Shown here: positions 30,714 through 40,200 of the stretch, piece by piece
How the letters are laid out: the number at the start of each line of letters is the position of its first letter
How positions within the stretch are numbered: the stretch's first letter is position 1
NCBI GenBank assembly: GCA_035547515.1
Contig: DASZUS010000079.1
Location: forward strand, 1-64,000
DNA length: 64,000 nucleotides
From: DASZTV01 sp035547515
GTDB taxonomy: Bacteria; Actinomycetota; Actinomycetes; JAFAQI01
Direction: 5' to 3'
The notes under the pieces: generated by a model
What the model saw: only the letters and a program-made list of their open reading frames with translations
Told to the model about the DNA's origin: nothing
The model's database searches: none
Made by a program: the position numbers and the translations under genes

Positions 30714-32030
30714 CTACACGGCTTCGTTCGTGCGCGGTGGTCCGGCTTGCGTGCGGGCCCCGCTGAGCACGTCGCGCAGCTTCACTCGCCCGCCGGTGCG
30801 CAGCACCGCACGGCGGTAGACCGCTGAGGCGAACCGGGCCAGCATCACGGTCGAGCCGAGGCTGATCAGCGCCGACAGCGTGAACTGCCACCAGGTCGCG
30901 GCGTGCAGGCTCACCAGCACCGGCATCGCAAACGGCGCCGTCGGGGGCAGGTAGGCGAGAACCGTGATGTAGAGCGAGGCGTGGCCGCTGCTGACCGCGG
31001 TGATCGAGGACACATAGCCGATCAGCAGCGGGATGGTGACCGGGAAGGCGATCGCCTGCACCTGGTCCTGGCGTTCCACCATCGAGCCCGCGGCAGCGAA
31101 CACCCAGCTGTAGAACGCGTAGCCCAGGACCAGCCAGCCAAGCACCGATACGACGACGACCGGCGCTGTCCCGTTGAGGATGTTGGACCCGACTGCGGCA
31201 CCCAGCCCGAGCGCGAAGCCGACGAGGATCGTGGCCTGCGCGAAGACCAGTACGCCGATCCCCAGCACCTTGCCGCCGAGGAGCTGGTTGGGCCGCAGTG
31301 CGGCGAGCAGTACCTCGACGACGCGGCTCGCCTTCTCCTCCATCACCCCCATCAGGGTCCAGGTGCCGTACTGGCTGAGCATCACGAACATCAAGATCAA
31401 CCCGACCACGGCAGTGCCTTGGTCGGAGTCGCTGCCCTTTGCCGGCTTGAGACCGGTGATCGCCACCGGTGCGACCTTGCCGAGGGCGGCCTGCTGCGCG
31501 GGAGTGAGCTTGGCCGCGGCCTCCGCCCGCTGCTCGCCGAGCGCCACGGCGAGGGCCCGGGCGGTCAGTGCTGTCGTCGACGCGTCGCTGTCGGTCAGGG
31601 CGCGGGGCACCACCACCTGGTCGCCGTCGACGACCGCGAGGTCGACCGCGCCGTCACTGACGTCGGCACGCGCCGTCGCGGGGTTGGCCTCGGCCACGAT
31701 GTGGACGGTCGAACCGACCTGCTTCCCGATGTCCAGGATCGCGGCGCGTTCGGCGGTGGTGACCGTCCCGGTAATCCCGACCTTTGTCTGGCTGCCGCCC
31801 TTGCCGCCCAGCGTCGGGATCACGATCGCCGCCGCGATCACCAGCAGCATCACCAGCGTCGCGACGCGCAGGATGCGCCCGCGCAGCCGCTGCTGGATCT
31901 CCCGCGTGGCAACCAGGCCGATGCCGCTCGACACCGCTGCGCCCAGGTTCGGCGTACTCCGTCGCCTCGAGCCGCGCCGGACGATGAAGGCGACGGCGAC
32001 GATCAAGATGACGATCGGTACGGCGTTCAT
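30714..32030 (-). CDS. ABC-2 type transporter permease (NatB-like)
   Basis: This 438-residue membrane protein has an N-terminal helix, a basic loop, a second helix (ATLVMLLVIAAAIVIP), a large extracytoplasmic domain of about 150 residues and then a helical bundle from VVGLILMFVMLSQYG. ASRVVEVLLAALRPNQLLGGKVLG matches the ABC-2 permease (NatB/YhaP) pattern. Its ATG overlaps the ATPase stop (ATGA). It probably exports ions or small toxic compounds, but the substrate is unknown. Confidence 0.87.
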   Translation of the reverse strand: MNAVPIVILIVAVAFIVRRGSRRRSTPNLGAAVSSGIGLVATREIQQRLRGRILRVATLVMLLVIAAAIVIPTLGGKGGSQTKVGITGTVTTAERAAILDIGKQVGSTVHIVAEANPATARADVSDGAVDLAVVDGDQVVVPRALTDSDASTTALTARALAVALGEQRAEAAAKLTPAQQAALGKVAPVAITGLKPAKGSDSDQGTAVVGLILMFVMLSQYGTWTLMGVMEEKASRVVEVLLAALRPNQLLGGKVLGIGVLVFAQATILVGFALGLGAAVGSNILNGTAPVVVVSVLGWLVLGYAFYSWVFAAAGSMVERQDQVQAIAFPVTIPLLIGYVSSITAVSSGHASLYITVLAYLPPTAPFAMPVLVSLHAATWWQFTLSALISLGSTVMLARFASAVYRRAVLRTGGRVKLRDVLSGARTQAGPPRTNEAV

Positions 32031-32917
32031 CCCAGAGCCTCGCGGAAGACCTCGGAGAGCCGCCGCCGCTCGAAGTGGAACTCGGTGACGCGACCTGCAG
32101 CTCGAGCCGCGTCGAGGATGGCATCGCTGTCGACTCCTTCGGCGACCGCCAGCCGTACCGCGCCGGCGTCGATCTCCGACACTGTCACCCCCCGCAGCTT
32201 TCTCGCCCAGCGTGCCGTGCGGTCGCCTTCGACCCGTACGACGAGCCGGCCGGTGCCGTGTGTCGTCAGGGCGTCGACATCGCCCGCGACCACCAGGCGG
32301 CCGTGGTCGATGATCGTCACCGACTCGCAGAGGTCCTCGACCAGGTCCAGCTGGTGGCTGGACAGCAGCACCGAGCAGCCGCGCCTGGCTTCCTCGCGCA
32401 GCACCTCGCCGATCGCGTCGATGCCGCCGGGGTCGAGGCCGGCGAGTGGCTCGTCGAGGACGACCAGCTCCGGCTCGTGGACCAGGGCGACCGCGAGCTG
32501 CACCCGCTGCTGGTTGCCGTGCGAGAGCTCCTCGACCTTCGATGCGGTACGGGCCGCGACGCCGAGCCGCTCCAGCGTCGCGGCGGTGGCTGCCTTCGCC
32601 GCGGCTGCGTTCAGTCCGCGCAACCGCGCGAAGTACTCGACCTGCTCGCCCACCTGCATCGACGGGTAGAGGCCGCGCTCCTCCGGCATGTAGCCGAAGC
32701 GCTTGCGCGATTCGGCGTCGACGAGCCGCCCGTTCCACCGGACGCTGCCGGCGTCGAGGTCGGTGAGGCCGAAGATGGCTCGCATCGTGGTGGTCTTTCC
32801 GGCGCCGTTGGGCCCGAGGAAACCGGCGACCTTGCCGGCCTCCACGGTGAAGGACAGCCCGTCCAACGCCGTCACCGCGCCGAAGCGACGCGTCAGGGAG
32901 TCCAGCTCGAGCGTCAC
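32027..32917 (-). CDS. ABC transporter ATP-binding protein (NatA-like)
   Basis: This 296-residue ATPase has Walker A GPNGAGKTTT, the signature ELSHGNQQRVQLA (SHGNQ in place of LSGGQ, as in NatA-type proteins) and Walker B ELVVLDEPLAGLD. It drives the permease encoded downstream. GTG 32917 lies seven bases after the stop of the SDR gene, so the three genes form one transcript. Confidence 0.92.
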   Translation of the reverse strand: MTLELDSLTRRFGAVTALDGLSFTVEAGKVAGFLGPNGAGKTTTMRAIFGLTDLDAGSVRWNGRLVDAESRKRFGYMPEERGLYPSMQVGEQVEYFARLRGLNAAAAKAATAATLERLGVAARTASKVEELSHGNQQRVQLAVALVHEPELVVLDEPLAGLDPGGIDAIGEVLREEARRGCSVLLSSHQLDLVEDLCESVTIIDHGRLVVAGDVDALTTHGTGRLVVRVEGDRTARWARKLRGVTVSEIDAGAVRLAVAEGVDSDAILDAARAAGRVTEFHFERRRLSEVFREALG

Positions 32918-32924
32918 CCGACTG

Positions 32925-33761
32925 CTAGAGCTCCACGCCGGCCCGCTTGGTGGCCCACTTGGCCAGCGATGCCCCGACCCGCTGGTAGCCCGACCCGGTC
33001 AGCCGGGGGATCGCGTCGAAGACGTAGGCGTCCGGGCCGACGAGGATGCGCGCCTTCTTGCGCTCGACACCGTGCAGGATGACCTGCGCGGCCTTCTCCG
33101 GCGTGGTGCGCGCCGCGCGTTCGAACTGCTGGGAGCGCTCCTCCTGCGGCATCAGCTCACGCGCGGCGCGAGCGTCCCGGGCGATGTTGGTCTTGATGCC
33201 GCCCGGGTGGACGCAGCTGACGGCGACCGGGTGGCCGGCGATGAGCATCTCCTGGCGCAGCGCCTCGGTGAAACCGCGTACGCCGAACTTCGCCGCGTTG
33301 TACGCGCTCTGCGACGGCACGCCGATGAAGCCGAACACGCTGGACGTGTTCACCAGGTGACCGTCACCCGAGGCGATCAGGTGAGGCAGGAAGGCCTTCG
33401 TGCCGTGGATCACCCCCCAGAAGTTGATTCCCGTCAGCCAGTCGAGGTCCTCCCAGCTCATCTCCTCGACGGTGGCCATCAGCGCCACGCCCGCATTGTT
33501 GAAGACGAGGTTGACCTTCCCGAGGTCGCGCATGACTTCGTCGGCGTGTGCGAGCACGGCCTGCCGATCCGCGACGTCGAGCTGGTAGGTGTGCCCGCTG
33601 CCGCCGGCCTTCTCGCATAGCGCGAAGGTCTCAGCAAGGGTCTCGGTGTTGACGTCGGAGATCGCGAGGCGCGCGCCGCGGCGGGCGAGCTCGACGGCGA
33701 GCGCCCGGCCGATCCCCGAACCGGCGCCGGTGATAACCGCGACCTTGTCCTTGTATTGCAT
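32925..33761 (-). CDS. Short-chain dehydrogenase/reductase
   Basis: This 278-residue classical SDR has the cofactor loop TGAGSGIGRALA, the NNAG motif in VFNNAGVALMA, the active-site Ser in VNTSSVFGF and the YNAAK catalytic pair. An acidic residue after the second strand (ISDVN) suggests NAD preference. The substrate is unknown. It is the first gene of the operon with the ABC exporter. Confidence 0.9.
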   Translation of the reverse strand: MQYKDKVAVITGAGSGIGRALAVELARRGARLAISDVNTETLAETFALCEKAGGSGHTYQLDVADRQAVLAHADEVMRDLGKVNLVFNNAGVALMATVEEMSWEDLDWLTGINFWGVIHGTKAFLPHLIASGDGHLVNTSSVFGFIGVPSQSAYNAAKFGVRGFTEALRQEMLIAGHPVAVSCVHPGGIKTNIARDARAARELMPQEERSQQFERAARTTPEKAAQVILHGVERKKARILVGPDAYVFDAIPRLTGSGYQRVGASLAKWATKRAGVEL

Positions 33762-33810
33762 AGCGGCACTCTTTCACGCGCGTTTCGTGGGTTGTGAAGC
33801 GTGACCCGCG

Positions 33811-36546
33811 TCAGGACACCGGGGATCCCTCACGAACCGATCCCGTCGGAGGGGCGGCCGGGCTTTCGGCGAATGCCTGGCTCACGGCGGCAGCCAGGCT
33901 CGAGCCGAAGCCGACCTTGCCGTTGCCGTAGATCGCCGCGACGTGCTGCAGGATCGGGAAGCCGTTGCCGCCGGTGGCCTGGGTGTAGATCGGCTCGATG
34001 TAGAGGATCTCTCCGTCGAGCGGCATGGCCAGCAGGTTGCCGAGCACGACCCGGGAGTTTCCGGTGCGCTCGAGGCTGAGCGCCGTCGCCACCCGCGGCG
34101 TCGACTCGATGTCGTTCTGGATCTGCGCGGGGGCATCGATGATCGACGTCGACGGCAGCTCGAGCAAGGTGAAGTGCCCGTAGTTCGGCGACCCGGCCTG
34201 CGAGTCGACCGAGAGGAACGCCGCAAGGTTGCGCTTGTTCTGCGTGACCAGCGGCGTCGACAGCGAGTACGTCGGCGGGCTCACGTCGTCGGGCGACATG
34301 GTGAAGTACGCCGAGGGCAGCGGCGGCGAAGCGACGGGGACCTTCTTGCCGGTCGCGGTCTTCGTGGTGCCGCCTGGAGTCGTCGGGTCGTTCGGCACCT
34401 GCCAGAAGTCGCTGCCGCTGTAGAACTGGCCGGCCTGCGTCACGTGGTAGCGGGAGAGCAGGCTGCGCTGCACGTTGAACAGGTCGGTCGGGTAGCGCAG
34501 GTGCGGCAGCAACGCCGCCGGGATGTCGGCTTGTGGCTTCACCAGCCCCGGGAATGCCTTCTCCCAGGTCTGCAGGACCGGATCGGGCTGGGCCGTCTGG
34601 TTCCACGCGTAGAGCGTCACTGCGCCGCTGTAGGCGTTGACCACCGCTTTGACCGAGTTGCGCATGTAGTTGACCGACGTGTTCGGCTGGATCACCGACG
34701 AACCGGTCTTGTTCAGCGACGTCAGCGTCGTGGACCGCAGGTTGACCTGCTGGGAGTACGGATAGCTGTTCGACGTCGTGTAGCCGTCGACGACCCAGTC
34801 GATCTGGCCGTCGACCACGACCGGGTAGACGTCGCCGTCGAGCGTGAGCCACGGCGCGACGGCCGCGACGCGGGCTCGGGGGTTGCGGTTGTAGAGCAGC
34901 TGCGAGTCCTGGTTGATCTCACTCGAGAACAGCACGCTCGCGCTGTGCAGCTTCCACGCGTAGAGCACCCGGTGGAACAGCGAACCGATCGGGACGCCGC
35001 CGCCGCCGCTGTGCGTGGTCGTGACGTTGCCGGAGCCGTTCGTCGCCGGCCGGTCGAACTCGTGATGACCCGCGCCCCCGACGATCGAGTACGACGGCGA
35101 GCTCTGCCCGTAGTACACCTGCGGCTCGGTCACCGTCGGGACCCCGCTTTGCGGCACGTTGCCCGCGGTGTACGCCGGCTGCCCGTTCTTCGTCGTGTCC
35201 GTCGGTGCCGCGACCACGCCGTACCCGTGCGTGTAGACGACGTGCTGGTTGGTCCACGTCTGCTGCGACTTCGGCAGGCCCGAGAGGTTCAGCTCACGCA
35301 GCGCGAGCTCCACGTCCGTGTCCTTGCCGTCGATCACGTAGTGGTCCACGTCGAGAGTCGACTTGAACCCGTAGAACGCACGCTGCTGCTGCTGGACCGT
35401 GAACGTCGGCGACATCCGGTTCGGGTCGAGCAGGCGCACCTGGTCGTCGGCGGACAGGTCGCTGAGCAGCTGCTGCTGCGTCGCCGCGGTCGTGCCCGGC
35501 AGGGTGGAGACGCTGACGTTGCCGGTGAGCCCGAATGCCTGCCGGGTCGCGGTGATGTTGCGCGCGATGTACTTCGTCTCGACGGTCGAGGCGCTCGGCT
35601 TGGTCCAGAACTGCTGGACCAGCCGTGGCACCGCGACGCCACCCAGGAACGCGCACCCGGCCATCACCGCGATCGTGGTGAGCAGGAGCTTGTTGTTCTG
35701 CGCGGCCACGTTGGCGAGCATGAGCAGGGCGCAGATCGCCGCGACCACCATCAGCGCGAGCTTGCCCGGGATGACCGCGTGGACATCGGTGTACGACGGG
35801 CCGGTCACGACGCCGCGGTGCGACGTTGCGGTCGCCAGCCGGTCCAGCCAGTACGCGCAGGCCTTCAGGGCGAGGTAGGCCGCGAGCAGAACCGACAGGT
35901 GGATCTGCAGCGCTCGGGAAAGCCGGGGTCCCTTGCCCCGGAAGCGCAGCGCGCCGTACGCGTAGGCGGTGACCAGCAATACCACGATCGCGGTGCCGAC
36001 CACCCGGAACAGCAGCGTGAGGACCATGCGGTGCAGCGGGTAGGTGAACAGGAAGTAGGAGATGTCGCGGTGGAACTGCGGGTCCTTCTGCCCGAACGGG
36101 ACCGCGTTTCGCCACAGCAGCCAGGTCTGCCAGCCGCTCGCGGCCGCGGACCCGGCTTGTACGGCGAGCACCACGACGATCACGGCGAACAGCAGCTTGC
36201 GCAGCCGCCGCTCGAGGCGGCTGTACAGGTAGCGCCAGCGCTGCCGCGTCGGGTCCGGGTTGAAGTCGGGTCGCTGCCGCACCGCGACGATCAAGGTGTG
36301 GCCGACGGCCGCTGCCATCAACGCACCGAACGACGCGAACAGCAGCGCCTCGGTCCAGAACCGGCGGGTGTAGGCGGACTCGTCGCCGATCGAGCGGAAC
36401 CACAGCAGGTTGGTGTCGATGCCCACCAGCGCGTTGAGCGCGAAGCCGATCGCGATCAGGACGAGGGTGGTTGCCGCCAGCACCAGAACCAGGTGCCGCC
36501 TGCTCCGCCGCGGCCGCTTCCTTTCAGTTACGACCGCCTCTGACAC
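33811..36546 (-). CDS. UPF0182 family large membrane protein
   Basis: This 911-residue protein of the actinobacterial UPF0182 (COG1615) family has about seven transmembrane helices in residues 20-320, followed by a large extracytoplasmic domain. FWTEALLFASFG, NLLWFRSIGDESAYTRRF and DPNRMSPTFTVQQQQRAFY are conserved stretches. The function is unknown. GTG 36546 lies six bases after a minus-strand TAGATT (36558-36553), consistent with a leaderless message. Confidence 0.92.
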   Translation of the reverse strand: MSEAVVTERKRPRRSRRHLVLVLAATTLVLIAIGFALNALVGIDTNLLWFRSIGDESAYTRRFWTEALLFASFGALMAAAVGHTLIVAVRQRPDFNPDPTRQRWRYLYSRLERRLRKLLFAVIVVVLAVQAGSAAASGWQTWLLWRNAVPFGQKDPQFHRDISYFLFTYPLHRMVLTLLFRVVGTAIVVLLVTAYAYGALRFRGKGPRLSRALQIHLSVLLAAYLALKACAYWLDRLATATSHRGVVTGPSYTDVHAVIPGKLALMVVAAICALLMLANVAAQNNKLLLTTIAVMAGCAFLGGVAVPRLVQQFWTKPSASTVETKYIARNITATRQAFGLTGNVSVSTLPGTTAATQQQLLSDLSADDQVRLLDPNRMSPTFTVQQQQRAFYGFKSTLDVDHYVIDGKDTDVELALRELNLSGLPKSQQTWTNQHVVYTHGYGVVAAPTDTTKNGQPAYTAGNVPQSGVPTVTEPQVYYGQSSPSYSIVGGAGHHEFDRPATNGSGNVTTTHSGGGGVPIGSLFHRVLYAWKLHSASVLFSSEINQDSQLLYNRNPRARVAAVAPWLTLDGDVYPVVVDGQIDWVVDGYTTSNSYPYSQQVNLRSTTLTSLNKTGSSVIQPNTSVNYMRNSVKAVVNAYSGAVTLYAWNQTAQPDPVLQTWEKAFPGLVKPQADIPAALLPHLRYPTDLFNVQRSLLSRYHVTQAGQFYSGSDFWQVPNDPTTPGGTTKTATGKKVPVASPPLPSAYFTMSPDDVSPPTYSLSTPLVTQNKRNLAAFLSVDSQAGSPNYGHFTLLELPSTSIIDAPAQIQNDIESTPRVATALSLERTGNSRVVLGNLLAMPLDGEILYIEPIYTQATGGNGFPILQHVAAIYGNGKVGFGSSLAAAVSQAFAESPAAPPTGSVREGSPVS

Positions 36547-36552
36547 CGGGCA

Positions 36553-36558
36553 AATCTA
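36553..36558 (-). promoter_or_regulatory. -10 element of the leaderless UPF0182 gene
   Basis: TAGATT on the minus strand ends six bases before GTG 36546. It lies in the 27-bp gap after the upstream penicillin acylase gene. Confidence 0.5.
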
Positions 36559-36573
36559 TCGCGGGGGTCAGCG

Positions 36574-39435
36574 CTAGCCGCGCTGATCCGCTCGGGCCGG
36601 TCGGTGCGCCGGGAACTGGATGACCTGCTGGAACGTCGGCCGGTTCTGCCAGTTCGGGAACGGCTGGCCGACGATCCCGAGCGGGCGGAAGTGGATCGCG
36701 TCGTACTCCGGCATCGACTCGTGCTTGTCGCCGGTCGTCTTGCGGTCGGCGAGCAGCGCACTGTTGACGGCCCACTTCGCCACGTCCGGCGTGCCGTTCT
36801 CCGCCTCGAGCGTCCGATAGACGCTCGTCAACGCCTTGCCGATCGCCGACGCGCAGGTTGACGGCCCGCCGCCGCACCACTTGCTCGTGATCACCGAGGT
36901 GAAGGGATCGGCCGGCTGCTGGCCGCGCAGCTGCTGCAGCGTCTTTTGCATGTAGCCCTCCCAGCCCCCCTCGTAGGCGCTGCCGAGGTGGGCGTCCCCG
37001 CTGTTGGGCGTGTTGACGAACTGCATCGGCAGGATGTTGTAGCCCGGTACGACCGCGCCGCCGGTGCTTCCCTGGCCACCGATCCCGCCAGCGCCCAGGA
37101 GCTTGTCGTAGACCGCTTCGATCAGCGCAGGCTCGAGCTCGTCCATGATCGCGACCGCCGCGTGGTCCTTGTACCGCGGCGCGGAAGGGTTGGCGCGCCG
37201 GCGATGCGCGCCCGTGGCGTGCCAGGCGGCGAGCACGCGAAGCATTCGAGCGACACCCCGCGAGTGGTGTTGTCCCTTCTCGTAGGCGAGCAGCTGAGGC
37301 AGAACGGTCAGGCCGTCGAGGTCCTGGCTCGCCGCAGTCTCCATCGCCTTCACGACGTCAGCGCGGGTGAGCTTGTGGTGGGTGATGCGGATCTGGTGCT
37401 TCAGCTGCGCGACGAGCATCTGCGAGCGGTAGGTCGGGCCGTAGCCATACTGGTCGTCGGCGGCCGAGAAGCCGGGCGCGGGCTTGTTGTTCCAGCTGAC
37501 GAAGAAGCCCTGCTTCGGATCGGTCTCGTGCACGTGACGGCTCGGTGGTAGGAAGCCCTGCCACTCCGCCTTGCCGGTGCCCCAGGTCGGCAGGTTCGGG
37601 TTGGCGCCCGCCGCACGGATCGGGTCACGGCCGCTGACGTAGTAGGCCGCATGCTTGTCGTCGACGTAGAACCAGTTGAAGGTGTACTGGATCTTCGCCG
37701 CGCCGCGCTCCCACGACCTCACGCTGTAGGTCTGCTTCGGATCGCCCCACTGCAGGAAACCCGCCACCGAGTCGATGTCGTGGTTGTAAGTGCTGCGTTG
37801 GTTGACCACCGCGACCGGCTGCCCGTGGACAGTCGTCCATCCCTGCACCACGCCGTGGCGGGTCAGGTAGATCTTGTGATCGATCGAGACCGGCGCTCCG
37901 AGACCGCCCGGTTTGGTGAGCGCGTTCTCGGTGAAGTCCTCTGCGGTCATCGGCAGGCACTTGCCACGGAACAGGTACGACGTGCCGGTCGCCGAGGGCT
38001 TGCCGCCGCCGGGCCGGCAGATCTTCTCGATCCGCTGGTCGATCAGGTCGCTGCCCGCAGACGTGGCCGACCACGCGTAGTCGACCCCGCGACCGAGCTC
38101 GACGAGCCCCGTGCCGGGGAACGACGCGCCTTCCGCGTGGTAGTCCGGCGCGCTGATCTCCTCCTCGGACAGGATCTGCGGCGCGAAGTAGGAGACCTGC
38201 GGGCCGAAGACCGCGATCGGGTGGTGGTCCTTCGTCTCCTTCGCGTCGACCACGAGCGCGTTGCTCATGTGGTTCGGGGTGTCCTGCAGTGACGCGATGC
38301 CGGCCAGCGCCGCGATGTTCGGCGAGGTGAGGTTGCAGTTGGGGGTCGTGTCGACCGGTCCGCCGACGAGGTGCGGCGAGTCCGGGATCGCCGTGAGCTT
38401 CGGGTTCGGGTGCTTGACGATCTCGTACGGGAACCGCTTGTCCACCACCGTGGTCTGCGCGCCGGGATCGTTCTGCTCCTTGAACTCGGCGAACGCCCTT
38501 GCGCCCGCTGCCGCGCCCAGGTGGTGGCGCAGGTAGGAGTAGAGCGCTGCGTTGGCGACCTCGATGCCGCCACCCTTGCCGAAGATGCCGCCGATGAGGC
38601 CCGCGACGTCGACGACGTCGCCCGCTGTCCACTTCTGCGGCAGGCCGACCGCGGCCACGTAGTCCGCGTCGAGCAGCGTCGGGTTCGTCTGGGTCTTCGC
38701 GATCCAGGCGTTCACCCCGTCGACGTAGGCATCGATCATGTTCTCCGCGAGCCGGCCCTCCGCGCCGTACTCCCTCGGCAGTGCCTCGACCTGAGCCTCG
38801 GCCTGCGCCGGCGTGTACGGCGCGAGCAGCAGCTCGTCGTGGTCCATCTCCTCGTCCGAGCACGACGGCCCGATGAACCCGCTCAGCGTGCCTGCCCCGT
38901 AGTGGCGCAACACGTCCATCAGGAACAGCCGGTCTTCGGCCTGCGCATATCCCGCTCCGAACGCGGCGGCCTCGTCGGTGGCGCCGTAGATGTGCGGGAC
39001 GTCGTGCTGGTCGCGGACGATCTTGACCTCGCCCGCCGGGTACTGCGCGCTGCTCGGGTCCTCGGTGCGAATCACATCACCCGGGCGTACGCCGAACGAC
39101 TCGTCGTCGTAGTACTTGCCCAGCGTGTTGTCGGTCAGCGACGGGTAGCCGTAGAGGAGGTTCTCGTACTTCGCCAGCTGGTCCTGGCTGTAGGGCGGCC
39201 GCTGCTTGGTGAGCTCGAACGCGGCGAGCTGGGTGCCTGTCACTGTGCCGTTCTCACCAGGCGGCAGGATGCTCATCGCCTGACCGTGCGCGTAGTCGCC
39301 TGCCCGGTACGCCGTGCTCGGCAGCTTGTAGTGGGGCGCCGGGGCACCGGCCAGTGCCGCCGCGGGAACCGCGGCGAGCGAGGCGGTGGCCGCAAAGGTG
39401 GAGAGCAGAATGACGACGCGACGTGATTTCGGCAC
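36574..39435 (-). CDS. Secreted penicillin acylase family (S45) protein
   Basis: This 953-residue exported N-terminal-nucleophile hydrolase has an Ala-rich signal peptide after PKSRRVV. The alpha chain has VKIVRDQHDVPHIYGATDE and YAQAEDRLFLMDVLRHYGAG. The autocleavage Ser is probably in QDTPNHMSNALVVD, and NQRSTYNHDIDSVAGFLQWG lies in the beta chain. Family members cleave acyl side chains of beta-lactams or acyl-homoserine lactones; which one applies is unknown. GTG 39435 is eight bases after a minus-strand TAGTCT (39449-39444). Confidence 0.9.
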   Translation of the reverse strand: MPKSRRVVILLSTFAATASLAAVPAAALAGAPAPHYKLPSTAYRAGDYAHGQAMSILPPGENGTVTGTQLAAFELTKQRPPYSQDQLAKYENLLYGYPSLTDNTLGKYYDDESFGVRPGDVIRTEDPSSAQYPAGEVKIVRDQHDVPHIYGATDEAAAFGAGYAQAEDRLFLMDVLRHYGAGTLSGFIGPSCSDEEMDHDELLLAPYTPAQAEAQVEALPREYGAEGRLAENMIDAYVDGVNAWIAKTQTNPTLLDADYVAAVGLPQKWTAGDVVDVAGLIGGIFGKGGGIEVANAALYSYLRHHLGAAAGARAFAEFKEQNDPGAQTTVVDKRFPYEIVKHPNPKLTAIPDSPHLVGGPVDTTPNCNLTSPNIAALAGIASLQDTPNHMSNALVVDAKETKDHHPIAVFGPQVSYFAPQILSEEEISAPDYHAEGASFPGTGLVELGRGVDYAWSATSAGSDLIDQRIEKICRPGGGKPSATGTSYLFRGKCLPMTAEDFTENALTKPGGLGAPVSIDHKIYLTRHGVVQGWTTVHGQPVAVVNQRSTYNHDIDSVAGFLQWGDPKQTYSVRSWERGAAKIQYTFNWFYVDDKHAAYYVSGRDPIRAAGANPNLPTWGTGKAEWQGFLPPSRHVHETDPKQGFFVSWNNKPAPGFSAADDQYGYGPTYRSQMLVAQLKHQIRITHHKLTRADVVKAMETAASQDLDGLTVLPQLLAYEKGQHHSRGVARMLRVLAAWHATGAHRRRANPSAPRYKDHAAVAIMDELEPALIEAVYDKLLGAGGIGGQGSTGGAVVPGYNILPMQFVNTPNSGDAHLGSAYEGGWEGYMQKTLQQLRGQQPADPFTSVITSKWCGGGPSTCASAIGKALTSVYRTLEAENGTPDVAKWAVNSALLADRKTTGDKHESMPEYDAIHFRPLGIVGQPFPNWQNRPTFQQVIQFPAHRPARADQRG

Positions 39436-39446
39436 GAAGAGGAAGA

Positions 39447-40187
39447 CTATTGCCTCGTCCCCTGGAGCTTTGTCGCGCTCCAGGCTTCGCAAATGAAAGA
39501 CAGCTCGAACTCGCCGTCGGGCATCGCTTCCCGCGCTTCGGTAAGTACGCGGTCACGCTGATCGTCGCCGGCGAGGATCATCACGCTCGTTGATCGGATG
39601 AAGGCTTCGACGCGCTCCCAGGTGTAGCCGAGCCGATACCGCGTGAGCGTGCGTCGCGGCGTCGAGAACAGGTCGTTCGCCGCAAACGGAGGGTTCGGGT
39701 TGTCGAGCATGCGGGCACTGCACTGATCGACCATCGCGATGTCGGACAGCCTGAGGCTGAGCGGATCTGATGCGTCGAGCAGGTTCCACATCGGGTTCAG
39801 CGTGCCGCCCGGACGCAGTACGCGAGCGCACTCCGCCACCGCCTTGGGCACGTCGAACCAGTGCCACGCCTGGCCCACGAACACGGCATCGACGCTCTCG
39901 TCAGGCAGCGGGATCTGCTCGGCGGTCCCTGCGATTGCCTCAGCCGCCGCAGGAACGAACGCGCGCATGTCGTCGAGCGGCTCGACCGCGACCACCGACA
40001 GGCCGAGCTCGAGCAGCGCCGTCGTGAGCGGACCGGTGCCCGCGGCCAGGTCGAGAACCCGGCCCGCGCCCCGCGGCAGGCAGGCTTCGACGACCTCTCG
40101 TGGGTAGCCCGGCCGGCCTGCGGCGTAGTTTGCCGCGCCGGACCCGAAGGACGTCCGACGCGCCTCCCATACCTCGTCCGATGTCAC
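39447..40187 (-). CDS. SAM-dependent class I methyltransferase
   Basis: This 246-residue protein starts TSDEVWEARRTSFGSGAANY and has the SAM motif VLDLAAGTGPLTTALLELG, an acidic second strand VVAVEPLDDMRAF and motif IV SVDAVFVGQAWHWFD, typical of UbiE/Mta-like class I enzymes. The substrate is unknown. The GTG at 40187 lies 13 bases after the purU stop with a GAGGT box between, so it is probably translated from the purU transcript. Confidence 0.88.
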   Translation of the reverse strand: MTSDEVWEARRTSFGSGAANYAAGRPGYPREVVEACLPRGAGRVLDLAAGTGPLTTALLELGLSVVAVEPLDDMRAFVPAAAEAIAGTAEQIPLPDESVDAVFVGQAWHWFDVPKAVAECARVLRPGGTLNPMWNLLDASDPLSLRLSDIAMVDQCSARMLDNPNPPFAANDLFSTPRRTLTRYRLGYTWERVEAFIRSTSVMILAGDDQRDRVLTEAREAMPDGEFELSFICEAWSATKLQGTRQ

Positions 40188-40200
40188 GACAACATCGACC

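Noticed and set aside
33943..36543. 866-codon plus-strand open frame
   Set aside because: It is antisense to the UPF0182 gene, rich in Arg, Val and Asp, with no recognisable domain.
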